From positions 1-44,528 of the forward strand of contig JARRPZ010000027.1 in NCBI GenBank assembly GCA_037382365.1: a stretch of 44,528 nt of DNA. Reading direction: 5' to 3'. The notes under the pieces were generated by a model. The model had not been told where the DNA came from. It saw only the letters and a program-made list of their open reading frames with translations, and searched no databases. Below are positions 1 through 8,920 of the stretch, one piece after another. Source of the stretch: Lentisalinibacter sp037382365. Lineage in GTDB: Bacteria > Pseudomonadota > Gammaproteobacteria > Steroidobacterales > Woeseiaceae. The position numbers were made by a program, and so were the translations under genes. How positions within the stretch are numbered: position 1 is the stretch's first letter; each line of letters opens with the position of its first letter.

Positions 1-1960
1 GATCTTCCTGGCTGAGTTCGCCCTGGGTCGCCACGTACTCACGAACCCGGTTCGTGATGGTCCCGGCCCGGAAACCCGCCGCATAACCCGGGTTCAGGTA
101 ATAGATGCCGTCACCGCCCTTCCGGCGCTGATTCAGCGGGTCGTTATCCAGTGTCGTGCCCGCCGGGTCGTTGTTGGCATTCACGAACCAGCCGGCCGGC
201 GGGTTGATCGTCTGCGGCATCTCGTCCGGGCGCAGGATCTCGTAAGGGATCGCCTGGCCCGGCTGGGGGTTCTGCACGGGCAGCCACTCGTGAGCGCCGC
301 TGGTCCCGTCACGGATCAGCCACGGCGGGATCGGCACGCCCGGCGGGAAGAACGGCGCCGTGCCGGGCGCCGGCGCGCCCTGCTGCAGGTCGGCGCGGAT
401 CGGCATCTCGGCGCTAACGAAATAGGCCACGTTGCCGGCACTGTCGCCGTAGACCCAGTTCTGGGAACCGAAGTCGAAGTACTGCAGCCCTTCGCGGAAT
501 TCCTTCAAATTGTGGGCTTCGTTCCACAGACGGAACGTATCCAGCTCCCGCGTTGCGCTGAAGCCGGTGTACTGCACGCTGAGCGCCGGGACGGCGGCGC
601 CGGGCGCCGGAGGCGACAGCGTCGTGATGATCGGGCCGTTGTTACGCCTCGGCACGATGATCGTGAACGGCGGCACGCCGGCGGCTTGCTCGAGTGTCCC
701 GCCGTTGTTCACGAAGTACGTTTCCGGGATGAGTTCGACCGGCTCCGGCTCACCCTGGAAAACAGTCGCCGCGGGCAGGCCGTTCTCGTCGAAGATGAGC
801 AGTTCGAAGAACGTGTCCGTCACGTCCATCCGATTCGTGGTCGCGCCCCAGTGGACGTGCTTGTTGTGACCGAGCACCGCGAAGGCGACGCCGGGGAAAG
901 TGCTGCCGAAGACATTCAGTCCCGGCGCTTCCAGACCCATGGGATAGAACGTCGAGGGCGTATTCAGAGAGAGATGAGGATCGTTGGCGATGATCGGTCG
1001 GCCGTTGGCGCCGAGCGCGCGCGTCACACCCCATTCGTTGGAACCGATGGTGCCGTCGGCGTCCAGCACGTTGCGGATCGTCTCCGAGCGACGGAGTTTC
1101 TCCGAAGCCTTGCCGGCCAGCTCCGACAGGACGCGATTCGTACGACCGTGCATCCAGCCTGCCGCCCTGGTCTCACTGCCACCGTGACCTTTCGCCTTTC
1201 CTTTGCCTTTGCCCTTGCCCGCGGTCTCCACTGTCGCCTCCGGGCAGGCGAAGGGATTCGGCGCGATTGGCGGCAGCGGATCGAACGGATATTCGCCGGT
1301 CGCATCCGGTACCGTAGACGCACAATCGAACGGCTGGGGACGGAAGACGTCCAGATAGAATACGGCACCGCCGTCCGGCCCCAGCGTGCCGGTATAGGCG
1401 GCGAGCGCCTCGGACAGACCGGTGTCGAGGTCGAAGGACAACCCGAAGGCGATCAGTTTCGAGATCACGATGCTGTCGATGACAGTCCAGGGCCGGAAGT
1501 CCTCGCGCTCCGTGAAGCCGAGGAGCGCATATTCCGGCGGCAGTCCGGCCGGGTTGTAGCGCACCCAGTCATTCACCCCGCGGGCATAGGCCTCCAGCCC
1601 TTCCATCGTCTCCCGGCTCAGGACCCCGGCCGAACGCTCGGCGGCCCGGCGCAGACCGATGGTGCGCAGTTCCACGTCGCCGGCCAGGGCTCCGGGGCCG
1701 AACAGCTCCGCGAGTGTGCCGCTCGGCTGCCGGCGGCTGAGATCCATCTGGAAAAGCCGGTCCTCGGCATGCACCCAGCCCTGCAGGTAGTAGAGATCCG
1801 CACGGTTCTCCGCGCGGATATGGGCGATGCCCTGTTCGTCGCGAACGATGGTGGCGGGCTCGCTGAGCCCCGGCAGCTCCACCGTCTCCGCGCGCGCCGG
1901 CAGGAATGCGAACAGCGACAACAAGACCGCTGCGGCAAGGGACCCGACTCGATTGAACAT
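1..1960 (-). CDS. Penicillin-acylase-family Ntn hydrolase, 3' end cut by window edge
   Basis: Read on the minus strand from ATG at 1960, the frame stays open to base 1 (653 codons), so the C-terminus is missing. The protein begins with a signal peptide (cleavage near residue 24, after PARA). The frame continues through an alpha-subunit-like region, a linker, and a Gly-Ser-Asn-x-Trp motif in which Ser307 (codon 1040-1042) is the expected nucleophile exposed by self-cleavage after Gly306. Motifs downstream (NDPHL, GHN, HWGATTN) are typical of the beta subunit of penicillin/acyl-homoserine-lactone acylases. Such enzymes are periplasmic and cleave amide bonds of acylated small molecules; the substrate here cannot be told. 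The linker carries an odd Lys/Gly-rich run at residues 248-261. AGGAG lies 8 bases before the ATG. It is separated from manC by a REP-like element and seems an independent gene, not part of sugar synthesis. Confidence 0.9.
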   Translation of the reverse strand, partial: MFNRVGSLAAAVLLSLFAFLPARAETVELPGLSEPATIVRDEQGIAHIRAENRADLYYLQGWVHAEDRLFQMDLSRRQPSGTLAELFGPGALAGDVELRTIGLRRAAERSAGVLSRETMEGLEAYARGVNDWVRYNPAGLPPEYALLGFTEREDFRPWTVIDSIVISKLIAFGLSFDLDTGLSEALAAYTGTLGPDGGAVFYLDVFRPQPFDCASTVPDATGEYPFDPLPPIAPNPFACPEATVETAGKGKGKGKAKGHGGSETRAAGWMHGRTNRVLSELAGKASEKLRRSETIRNVLDADGTIGSNEWGVTRALGANGRPIIANDPHLSLNTPSTFYPMGLEAPGLNVFGSTFPGVAFAVLGHNKHVHWGATTNRMDVTDTFFELLIFDENGLPAATVFQGEPEPVELIPETYFVNNGGTLEQAAGVPPFTIIVPRRNNGPIITTLSPPAPGAAVPALSVQYTGFSATRELDTFRLWNEAHNLKEFREGLQYFDFGSQNWVYGDSAGNVAYFVSAEMPIRADLQQGAPAPGTAPFFPPGVPIPPWLIRDGTSGAHEWLPVQNPQPGQAIPYEILRPDEMPQTINPPAGWFVNANNDPAGTTLDNDPLNQRRKGGDGIYYLNPGYAAGFRAGTITNRVREYVATQGELSQED

Positions 1961-2030
1961 AATTTGGACTCCTGGTCTGCGTTCGACTGAGGCGCGACCA
2001 GGGAGGACGAAGAATCGCTCGAGGAGGATT

Positions 2031-2058
2031 TTTATCGATCGGCCGCTCAGAGACTCAA
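2031..2058 (-). promoter_or_regulatory. Possible sigma70 promoter of the acylase gene
   Basis: On the minus strand TTGAGT (2053-2058) is followed after 16 bases by GATAAA (2031-2036). Each box matches the consensus at four of six positions. The start site would be near 2024, giving a leader of about 64 bases before the acylase ATG. This is only a weak match chosen by position. Confidence 0.3.
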
Positions 2059-2172
2059 GACTCCCCCTCTCGTCCTCTGCCGGGCCGCTTTTCTTATCGG
2101 GGATAGAGATTCGCAGAGAGCCGGCGCGCAGTCAATCATCGGAGTCAATCGTCAAGTACGGGCGACAGATTC

Positions 2173-2223
2173 GCAGGAGGGCCTTCAGGCCCGCGATGGA
2201 ATCGGGGCTTAAGCCCCTCCTGC
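2173..2223. repeat. REP/BIME-like paired palindrome
   Basis: Two hairpins sit back to back between inverted GCAGGAGG ends: GGGCC-TTCA-GGCCC (2179-2192) and GGGGCTT-AAGCCCC (2204-2217). The element starts 12 bases beyond the manC stop. Related copies lie after pgi (39071-39092) and after dnaQ (43210-43280). In each case the element follows the 3' end of a minus-strand gene, so it may act in 3'-end stability or termination. Confidence 0.8.
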
Positions 2224-2235
2224 ATGCGGTGGTGA

Positions 2236-3315
2236 TTACAGCTCGGAGCGCCCCGCCTGCTTCAATCGCTCGACGATTGTCTTCACATCCTGGGCTCTGT
2301 CCCTCGGCAGCACCAGCACGGCATCGTCCGTCTCGACGATGATATAGCCCTCGAGACCAACGGCCGCCACCAGTCGGCTGCCGGCACTGATATAGGTGTC
2401 ACGGCAATCGTCCGCGATCACGTCACCGAACAGCGAGTTACCGTCGCTGTCGATCTCCGCCACCTCGTGTAGTGCCGACCAGCTGCCGACGTCGGTCCAG
2501 CCGGCATCGAGGGGCACCATCATCGCCCGCGTCGTCTTCTCCATGAGCGCATAATCGATGGAATCCGACGGACAGGCGCCGAAGGCTTCCGGATCCAGAC
2601 GAAAGAACTCGCCTTCCTGCGGTCCCTCGACGGCGCTGCGGCACGCCGCGAGGATCTCCGGTGCATGGACCTCGAGCTCCGCGAGAAAGCCCCGGAGCGG
2701 GAAGAAGAACATGCCGCTGTTCCAGAAGTGCTCGCCGTCGGCGACATACCGTGCCGCCGTCTCCGCATCGGGCTTCTCGACGAAGGCGGCGACCGGCACC
2801 GGCCCGGCCCCGGAGGGCTGTGCCTCGATATAGCCGTAGCCCGTGTTGGCATGATCCGGCACCACACCGAAGGTCACCAGGTTACCGGCCTCCGCCGCCG
2901 GGAGCGCCCTGCGCACCGCGGCGACGAATGCGTCCACGTCCCGGATCATGTGATCGGCCGGCAGGATCAGCAGAATCGGCTCTCCGTCGGTATGCGCCGC
3001 CTCCGCCAGCAGCGCGGCGACGGCCGCCGCCGGGGCCGTGTTTCGACCGACTGGCTCGAGGACGATGGAAGCGCCCTCCATCCGCTCTCCGGAGAGCACC
3101 TCCCGCAGCTGCTCACTGACGGCGACGCAGTGCTGCTCGTTGCAGATGACGATCGGCGGCGCACAGTCCGCCGCCAGCGCGTCCACCCGCCGCAGCGTCT
3201 CCTGCAGCAGCGACCAGGCGCCGGTGAGCTTCAGGAGCTGCTTCGGAGTCGCCGCGCGAGACGCGGGCCAGAGCCGCGTGCCGGAACCGCCGCAGAGGAC
3301 AACGGGGATGATCAA
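2236..3315 (-). CDS. manC: Mannose-1-phosphate guanylyltransferase (single domain)
   Basis: This enzyme makes GDP-mannose from mannose-1-phosphate and GTP, the precursor used by Gmd and Fcl just upstream. Visible motifs are the nucleotidyltransferase signature CGGSGTRLWP (residues 8-17), EPVGRNTAPA (87-96), LPADH (118-122), FVEKP (178-182) and WNSGMFFF (198-205). At 359 residues it is the short form, lacking the C-terminal phosphomannose isomerase cupin found in AlgA-type bifunctional proteins. I chose the TTG at 3315: it overlaps the fcl stop by four bases (TTGA), has GGAGG six bases upstream, and starts the protein directly at the nucleotide-binding strand. It is the last gene of ugd-gmd-fcl-manC. 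No phosphomannomutase is in the window. Confidence 0.93.
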   Translation of the reverse strand: MIIPVVLCGGSGTRLWPASRAATPKQLLKLTGAWSLLQETLRRVDALAADCAPPIVICNEQHCVAVSEQLREVLSGERMEGASIVLEPVGRNTAPAAAVAALLAEAAHTDGEPILLILPADHMIRDVDAFVAAVRRALPAAEAGNLVTFGVVPDHANTGYGYIEAQPSGAGPVPVAAFVEKPDAETAARYVADGEHFWNSGMFFFPLRGFLAELEVHAPEILAACRSAVEGPQEGEFFRLDPEAFGACPSDSIDYALMEKTTRAMMVPLDAGWTDVGSWSALHEVAEIDSDGNSLFGDVIADDCRDTYISAGSRLVAAVGLEGYIIVETDDAVLVLPRDRAQDVKTIVERLKQAGRSEL

Positions 3316-4247
3316 GCCGCCCCTCCGTTTTCGACGTACCAATCGTAAGTGGCCGTGATCCCGTCGCGGAGCGACCACTTCGCCTGCCAGCCGAGGGCCG
3401 ACAGACGGGACACGTCGAGCAACTTGCGCGGCGTACCGTCCGGCTTCGAAGGATCGAACTCGAGCGCCCCGTGGTAGCCGACCACATCCGCCACCAGCTC
3501 GGCGAGATCGCCGATGCGTATGTCCTCGCCGACGCCGACATTGACGATCCGCTCGTCGCTGTAGTTCCCGGCCAGGAAAACGACAGCGTCCGCGAGATCA
3601 TCCACGTAGAGGAACTCCCGCCGCGGGTTACCCGTGCCCCACACGGGCACCGATTCGTCGCCGCGCTGCTTCGCTTCGTGGAACTTGCGGATCAGTGCCG
3701 GCAGCACATGGGAAGTTTCGAGATCGAAATTATCGCCGGGGCCGTACAGATTCGTCGGCATCAGGCAGATGGCGTCGAACCCGTACTGGCGTCGGTAGGC
3801 CTGGCACATCTTTATCCCGGCGATCTTCGCGACGGCGTAACACTCGTTCGTCGGCTCCAGGGGACCGGTGAGGAGTGCGTCCTCCGCCATGGGCTGGGGC
3901 GCCATCTTCGGGTAGATGCAGGAGGAGCCGAGGAAGACGAACTTCCCGACGCCTGCCTCGAACGCATACTGGATGAGATTGGTCTGGATCCGCAGATTGT
4001 CCCGGATGAAGTCCGCCGGGTACGAGTCGTTCGCCAGGATGCCGCCGACCCTGGCCGCCGCATCGATAATCAGATCCGGCCGTTCGCTGGCCAGGAAATC
4101 CCGTACGACGCGATCGTCCGTCAGATCCACTTCCTCACGCGTCCTCAGCAACAGGTTGTCGTAGCCCTGCCGCCGCAATGCGCGGACCACCGCGGAACCG
4201 ACCAGGCCACGATGGCCGGCGACGAAAACAGTCGCGTCCCTATTCAT
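3312..4247 (-). CDS. fcl: GDP-L-fucose synthase
   Basis: A 311-residue short-chain dehydrogenase/epimerase that converts GDP-4-keto-6-deoxymannose to GDP-L-fucose with NADPH. The Rossmann motif GHRGLVG is at residues 11-17, the SSCIYP segment at 108-113, and the catalytic Tyr137-x3-Lys141 pair in CYAVAK. Length and motifs match Fcl/WcaG. The ATG at 4247 lies inside the last codons of gmd (8-base overlap, ATGAATAG), and the stop overlaps manC, so the three genes are translationally coupled. Presence of gmd, fcl and manC together means the cell can make activated L-fucose, very likely for the polysaccharide encoded upstream. Confidence 0.95.
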   Translation of the reverse strand: MNRDATVFVAGHRGLVGSAVVRALRRQGYDNLLLRTREEVDLTDDRVVRDFLASERPDLIIDAAARVGGILANDSYPADFIRDNLRIQTNLIQYAFEAGVGKFVFLGSSCIYPKMAPQPMAEDALLTGPLEPTNECYAVAKIAGIKMCQAYRRQYGFDAICLMPTNLYGPGDNFDLETSHVLPALIRKFHEAKQRGDESVPVWGTGNPRREFLYVDDLADAVVFLAGNYSDERIVNVGVGEDIRIGDLAELVADVVGYHGALEFDPSKPDGTPRKLLDVSRLSALGWQAKWSLRDGITATYDWYVENGGAA

Positions 4248-5325
4248 GGTAGTTGAAGGCGCGGTAACCCTCCCGCTGCACCAGGGCATCCCGGGCCGCG
4301 ATCTCCAGGTCCGATCTGACCATCTCCGTGACCAGGTCCCGGAAGGAGGTCTGCGGCGTCCAGCCGAGCTTCTCCTTCGCCTTCGTCGCATTGCCCAGCA
4401 ACGTATCGACTTCGGTGGGGCGGAAATAGCGCGGATCGATGCGCACGATGACGTTGCCGCCCTCGTCCACGCCCTGCTCGTCGACGCCTGCACCCTGCCA
4501 GGAAATAGCGATACCGAGCTCGGCCGCGGCCAGCTCGACGAACTCGCGCACCGAGTGCTGCTCGCCCGTCGCGATGACGAAATCGTCGGGCGCGTCCTGC
4601 TGCAGCATCAGCCACTGCATCTCCACGTAATCCCGGGCATGCCCCCAGTCCCGCAGGGCGTCGAGGTTTCCCAGGTAGAGACAGTCCTGCAATCCCGTCT
4701 TGATGCGCGCGAGTGCGCGGGTGATCTTGCGGGTGACGAATGTCTCACCCCTTACCGGAGACTCGTGATTGAAAAGGATGCCATTGCAGGCATACAGGCC
4801 GTAGGCCTCCCGGTAATTGACGGTGATCCAGTAGGCATACAGTTTGGCGACCGCATAGGGAGAGCGTGGGTAGAACGGTGTCGTCTCGCTCTGCGGCGTC
4901 TCCTGTACGAGGCCGTAAAGCTCCGACGTCGACGCCTGGTAGAACCGGGACTTCTGCTCCAGCCCGAGGATGCGGATCGCCTCCAGGACCCGCAGGCAGC
5001 CCACGGCATCCGCGTTCGCCGTGTACTCCGGCGTCTCGAATGACACCGCGACGTGACTCTGGGCGGCCAAATTGTAGATCTCGTCCGGCCGGACCTGCTG
5101 GATGATGCGTATCAGGTTTGTCGAATCGGTCAGGTCACCGTAATGGAGTATCAAGTGCGGGTCCGGCTCGTGCGGGTCCTGATACAGATGATCGATGCGG
5201 TCCGTGTTGAACGACGACGCCCGCCGTTTGACGCCGTGGACCTCGTAGCCTTTCTTCAGGAGGAACTCCGCCAGGTAGGCGCCATCCTGGCCCGTGACGC
5301 CCGTTATCAGTGCCGTCTTTGCCAT
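4240..5325 (-). CDS. gmd: GDP-mannose 4,6-dehydratase
   Basis: Converts GDP-D-mannose to GDP-4-keto-6-deoxy-D-mannose, the first committed step to GDP-L-fucose. The 361-residue protein opens with the NADP-binding motif GVTGQDG (9-15). It carries the active-site TSELYG stretch (Thr133, Glu135) and Tyr157-x3-Lys161, and ends with the family motifs NHESP, LRDWGHARDYV and PRYFRP. One deviation from what I recall of E. coli Gmd is a Val at the position after NHESP where Arg is usual. It follows ugd by 39 bases and overlaps fcl by 8 bases. Confidence 0.95.
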   Translation of the reverse strand: MAKTALITGVTGQDGAYLAEFLLKKGYEVHGVKRRASSFNTDRIDHLYQDPHEPDPHLILHYGDLTDSTNLIRIIQQVRPDEIYNLAAQSHVAVSFETPEYTANADAVGCLRVLEAIRILGLEQKSRFYQASTSELYGLVQETPQSETTPFYPRSPYAVAKLYAYWITVNYREAYGLYACNGILFNHESPVRGETFVTRKITRALARIKTGLQDCLYLGNLDALRDWGHARDYVEMQWLMLQQDAPDDFVIATGEQHSVREFVELAAAELGIAISWQGAGVDEQGVDEGGNVIVRIDPRYFRPTEVDTLLGNATKAKEKLGWTPQTSFRDLVTEMVRSDLEIAARDALVQREGYRAFNYHE

Positions 5326-5364
5326 ATCGCTCTTCGTGATTGTCTAAAGTCGGGGATCGGCGCC

Positions 5365-6741
5365 TCAGTCGTCCTTGCGACGCCTCGGGTGCCCGATTCT
5401 CTTCTCCCGCCCCGGCACGTGGCCCCGACCGATCGCGTAGTAGGTGAAACCCAGATGCTCCATCAGGTCGGGCTCGTAGAGGTTGCGGCCGTCGAAGATC
5501 ACCGGATTCTCCAGCTTATCCCGGATGAGTTCATAGTCCGGGCTTCGGAATTCCTGCCATTCGGTCACGATGGCCAGTGCATCGGCGCCGTCCACGGCAT
5601 CCATGGCGGATTCGCAGAATTCCAGGTCATCGCGTTGCCCGTAGATCCGCTCCGCCTCGTCCATCGCCACCGGATCATAAGCTCTCACATTCGCCCCCGC
5701 ATCCCACAAGGCCTCCATCAACACCCGGCTGGGCGCCTCGCGCATGTCGTCGGTCTTTGGTTTGAATGCGAGACCCCACAGCGCGAACGTCTTGCCGCGC
5801 AGGTCGCCGTCGAAATGCAACCGGATCTTCTCGAACAGCCGGCGCTTCTGGCGGTTGTTGACGGACTCGACCGCACTCAACAGCTCCGCGTCGTAGCCCA
5901 CCGAACTCGCCGACCGCGCCAGCGCCTGCACGTCCTTCGGGAAACACGACCCGCCATAGCCGACGCCCGGGTAGATGAACTGGTAGCCTATTCTGGGATC
6001 CGAGCCGATGCCGATGCGCACCTGCTCTATATCGGCATCGAAACGCTCGGCCAGGTTGGCGAGTTCGTTCATGAAGCTGATCTTGGTGGCCAGGATGGCA
6101 TTCGCGGCGTACTTCGTCAGCTCGGCGGAACGGATATCCATGGCGATCAGCCGGTCGTGCTGACGGGTGAAGGGTTCGTACAGCGCCTTCAGCAACTCCG
6201 CCGTACGCGGATTGTCCGTGCCGACCACGATGCGGTCCGGCTTCAGAAAATCGTTGACTGCCGCGCCTTCCTTCAGGAATTCCGGGTTGGAGACGACGTC
6301 GAACTCCAGCGGCACGCCACGCTGCTGCAGCACGGCCGCCACACGCTCGCGGACCTTGTCGGCCGTGCCCACCGGCACCGTGGACTTGTCCACGATGATC
6401 CGGTATTCCTTCATGTGCTCGCCGATGCTTGCGGCGACGGCCAGCACGTGCTTGAGATCCGCCGAACCGTCCTCGTCCGGCGGAGTGCCCACGGCGATGA
6501 ACTGGAAGATACCGTGGTCGACACCTTTCTCGGTATCGGTTGTGAATTCGAGACGGCCTGCGTCGGCGTTGCGTTGCACCAGCGGCTCGAGACCCGGCTC
6601 GAAGATCGGGATCTCGCCCTGCTTCAGGCGCTCGATCTTGTCCTCGTCGATATCCACGCACATGACGTGGTTGCCCATCTCGGCCATGCAGGCGCCGGTG
6701 ACCAGGCCGACATAGCCCGATCCGAATATGGTCAGTCTCAT
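5365..6741 (-). CDS. ugd: UDP-glucose 6-dehydrogenase
   Basis: Oxidises UDP-glucose to UDP-glucuronate with two NAD+. The 458-residue protein shows the N-terminal dinucleotide motif GSGYVGL (7-13), the STVPVGT segment (120-126), and the catalytic Cys266 in GYGGSCFPKD. The C-terminal part carries the GLAFKPKTDDMREAPS signature of the family. It is the first gene of the ugd-gmd-fcl-manC precursor operon, with an AAGG-type ribosome site before ATG 6741 and a perfect TATAAT box upstream. Its product can also feed the UDP-glucuronate 4-epimerase near 41 kb. A second, different nucleotide-sugar dehydrogenase (tviB-like) is also present. Confidence 0.95.
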   Translation of the reverse strand: MRLTIFGSGYVGLVTGACMAEMGNHVMCVDIDEDKIERLKQGEIPIFEPGLEPLVQRNADAGRLEFTTDTEKGVDHGIFQFIAVGTPPDEDGSADLKHVLAVAASIGEHMKEYRIIVDKSTVPVGTADKVRERVAAVLQQRGVPLEFDVVSNPEFLKEGAAVNDFLKPDRIVVGTDNPRTAELLKALYEPFTRQHDRLIAMDIRSAELTKYAANAILATKISFMNELANLAERFDADIEQVRIGIGSDPRIGYQFIYPGVGYGGSCFPKDVQALARSASSVGYDAELLSAVESVNNRQKRRLFEKIRLHFDGDLRGKTFALWGLAFKPKTDDMREAPSRVLMEALWDAGANVRAYDPVAMDEAERIYGQRDDLEFCESAMDAVDGADALAIVTEWQEFRSPDYELIRDKLENPVIFDGRNLYEPDLMEHLGFTYYAIGRGHVPGREKRIGHPRRRKDD

Positions 6742-6799
6742 TTGGTGAGCCTTCTGGTGTCAGGAGTCCGGGAGGACCGGGTTGATCAGGTACGCGCGA

Positions 6800-6828
6800 A
6801 TTATAGCGGCAGGCAGAAACGTCGGAGT
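6800..6828 (-). promoter_or_regulatory. Probable promoter of the ugd-gmd-fcl-manC operon
   Basis: The minus strand has a perfect TATAAT at 6800-6805 in the 127-base gap between wbpM and ugd. No good -35 box stands 16-18 bases upstream, so an activator may be needed. The start site would be near 6793, giving a leader of about 50 bases. Confidence 0.45.
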
Positions 6829-6868
6829 GATCGATTTTGCAGATTCAGCCGTGACCCAAGGTCGCCGC

Positions 6869-8845
6869 TCAGCCACCCCGGTGCGCGGAGATATCGGTCA
6901 CGCTCGCACTCTTCTTGCCGGCGCTCAGTGCCTTCCTGCGTTTCCATACCAGGTCGTCGATCTCGTTGGTCGGCTGGTATTCGGTTACGGCATCGAGCAA
7001 CAGCCTGCGGGCCGTGTCGCAGTCACCGAGCTGGCACGCATCCCAGAGGCTGCGAATCCGCGGCTCCAGGTCGTCCCAGGACATGAATGCCTCGGCAGCC
7101 CGCATGATGCGCTTGTGTTCGGTCCCGACCACGTCGTTCCCGATCAGCAGTTCCTCATACAGCTTCTCGGCCGGCCGCAGGCCGGTGTAGTGGATCTCGA
7201 TGTCTCCCTCCGGATCATTGTCGTCGCGCACGGTCAGACCCATCAGGTGGATCATCCGGTAAGCCAGATCCCGGATCAGGACCGGCTTGCCCATGTCGAG
7301 CACGAAGACGTCGCCTCCCTCCGCCATGGAGCCTGCCTGGACCACCAGCTGGGCGGCCTCGGGGATCGTCATGAAGTACCGGATGATGTCCGGATGCGTC
7401 ACCGTCACCGGGCCACCCCGGCGGATTTGTTCGCGGAACAGCGGCACGACCGAGCCGGAGGAGGCGAGCACGTTGCCGAATCGCACCATGCAGAACGTCG
7501 TCCGGTCGGACCGGTCCTGCATGGCCTGGAGTACCAGTTCCGCATAACGCTTGGTCGCACCCATCGCGTTCGTCGGATTCACCGCCTTGTCGGTGGAGAT
7601 CAGCACGAAGGTCTGGACCCGCGCCTCCAGTGCGGCCGCCGCGGTGTGCAGGGTCCCGAAAACGTTATTGTGTACGCCCTCGAGCAGATTGTGCTCGACG
7701 ATCGGTACATGCTTGTAGGCCGCGGCATGATAGACGGTATTCACACCGTAGGAGGTCATCACATTGCGGACCCGGGGTTTGTGATGGGCGGAACCGAGCA
7801 GCGGTATGAGCTCGAACACCAGCGACTCGGTCTCCTGAAGTTGCCGCAGCTCCTTCTCGATGTTGTACAGCGCGATCTCGGAAATCTCCAGCAGGATCAT
7901 GCGAGTGGGACCGAGGCGCGCGATCTGGCGACAGAGTTCGGAGCCGATCGAGCCACCGGCGCCGGTGACCATCACCGACTTGCCCCGGATGCACCCGTCG
8001 AGCAGCTCCGGGACGGGCGGCACCGGGTCACGCCCCAGCAGATCCTCGACATCCACCTCCTGGATCGAGTCCACGCGGGCACGGCCCGTGACGAGATCGC
8101 CGATGTCCGGGATCGTCTGGACGTGTACCGGCAATGTCTCCAGGCGCAGAAGGATATTGCGGCGGCGGCGGCGTGACACACTGGGCAGGGCCAGCAGGAC
8201 CCGGGACACGTCCAGCTCCTCGACCAGGGACGAGAGTGACCGTGGCGGGCGTACTTCGAGACCGTTCAGTACGCTGCCCCACAGCGTCTCGTTGTCGTCG
8301 ACGAAACACACGGGGACGAAATCCTGGCCGCTCATCAGCGACTCGGCGAGCCGTGCGCCCGCCTCTCCCGCACCATAGATGATGACGCGATCGGCCCTCT
8401 GCCGGGATCCCCGCAGCAGCAGTCTCGCCATCAGCCGGCTGCCGGAGATCCAGATCAGGAGACCGGCCCAGAGGACGGCGATCGTCCTGATCGGCAGGTC
8501 GATCGACGGGAGCAGGAGGCTGACGAGTAGCAGCAGCAGCGCGGACAGCGTCGCGATGCGGAAAGCATTGACGAAGAGATCCAGCCCCATGAACCGGACC
8601 ACCGATCGATGCAGGCCCATGCCCCACATGATCGGGAGTGTGGTCATCAGTGCGACGCCTGCGACCCAGGTTGCCAGCGCCGCCGAAGGCCAGCCGGGTG
8701 CGAGGGTCACAGCGAGCGCCAGAGTCGTGATCGCGGGGACCGCCAGCCCGTCGGCGGACAACATGATGGCCTGCTTGGCGGGCCGGGACAGCTGCACGAT
8801 GCGCGCGCGGAGTCGTCCCAGAGCCAGTTTCTCCTGTGAAGTCAC
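6869..8845 (-). CDS. wbpM: WbpM/CapD-type membrane UDP-GlcNAc 4,6-dehydratase
   Basis: A 658-residue inner-membrane enzyme that removes water from UDP-GlcNAc to give the 4-keto-6-deoxy intermediate for QuiNAc or FucNAc. The first 140 residues hold about four membrane helices. A CoA-binding-like Rossmann domain begins at VIIYGAGEAGARL (155-167), and the dehydratase domain opens with TGAGGSIG (294-301). The active site STDKAVNPTN (417-426) is followed by Met428-x3-Lys432: Met replaces the usual Tyr, as in characterised large WbpM-type enzymes. The GTG at 8845 has AGGA six bases upstream. It stands 137 bases after wbpL, with its own likely promoter. The reductase and initiating transferase partners are the two genes upstream. 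Confidence 0.92.
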   Translation of the reverse strand: MTSQEKLALGRLRARIVQLSRPAKQAIMLSADGLAVPAITTLALAVTLAPGWPSAALATWVAGVALMTTLPIMWGMGLHRSVVRFMGLDLFVNAFRIATLSALLLLLVSLLLPSIDLPIRTIAVLWAGLLIWISGSRLMARLLLRGSRQRADRVIIYGAGEAGARLAESLMSGQDFVPVCFVDDNETLWGSVLNGLEVRPPRSLSSLVEELDVSRVLLALPSVSRRRRRNILLRLETLPVHVQTIPDIGDLVTGRARVDSIQEVDVEDLLGRDPVPPVPELLDGCIRGKSVMVTGAGGSIGSELCRQIARLGPTRMILLEISEIALYNIEKELRQLQETESLVFELIPLLGSAHHKPRVRNVMTSYGVNTVYHAAAYKHVPIVEHNLLEGVHNNVFGTLHTAAAALEARVQTFVLISTDKAVNPTNAMGATKRYAELVLQAMQDRSDRTTFCMVRFGNVLASSGSVVPLFREQIRRGGPVTVTHPDIIRYFMTIPEAAQLVVQAGSMAEGGDVFVLDMGKPVLIRDLAYRMIHLMGLTVRDDNDPEGDIEIHYTGLRPAEKLYEELLIGNDVVGTEHKRIMRAAEAFMSWDDLEPRIRSLWDACQLGDCDTARRLLLDAVTEYQPTNEIDDLVWKRRKALSAGKKSASVTDISAHRGG

Positions 8846-8911
8846 TCCGCTTCCTGCCGATCCGTGCCCAGTATTCTCTTTTCGATCAATGCCTTGACGA
8901 GAACATTTGAC

Positions 8912-8920
8912 ATAGTACCA
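8912..8920 (-). promoter_or_regulatory. Extended -10 promoter candidate for wbpM
   Basis: The minus strand reads TGGTACTAT, an extended -10 (TG-N-TACTAT, hexamer 8912-8917), within an AT-rich gap unlike its GC-rich surroundings. No clear -35 is present, as is common for extended -10 promoters. It would give wbpM its own transcript with a leader of about 60 bases. Confidence 0.4.

Noticed and set aside
290..1990. A plus-strand open frame opposite the acylase
   Set aside because: The minus-strand frame holds signal peptide, nucleophile and family motifs; the plus frame is Arg-rich without domains.
2101..2160. Three GTCAA-type direct repeats before the acylase gene as an operator
   Set aside because: The spacing is uneven and the repeats are short; chance is a sufficient explanation.
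5053..7086. A long plus-strand open frame opposite gmd and ugd
   Set aside because: Both minus-strand genes are certain and the plus product shows no domain or start signal.
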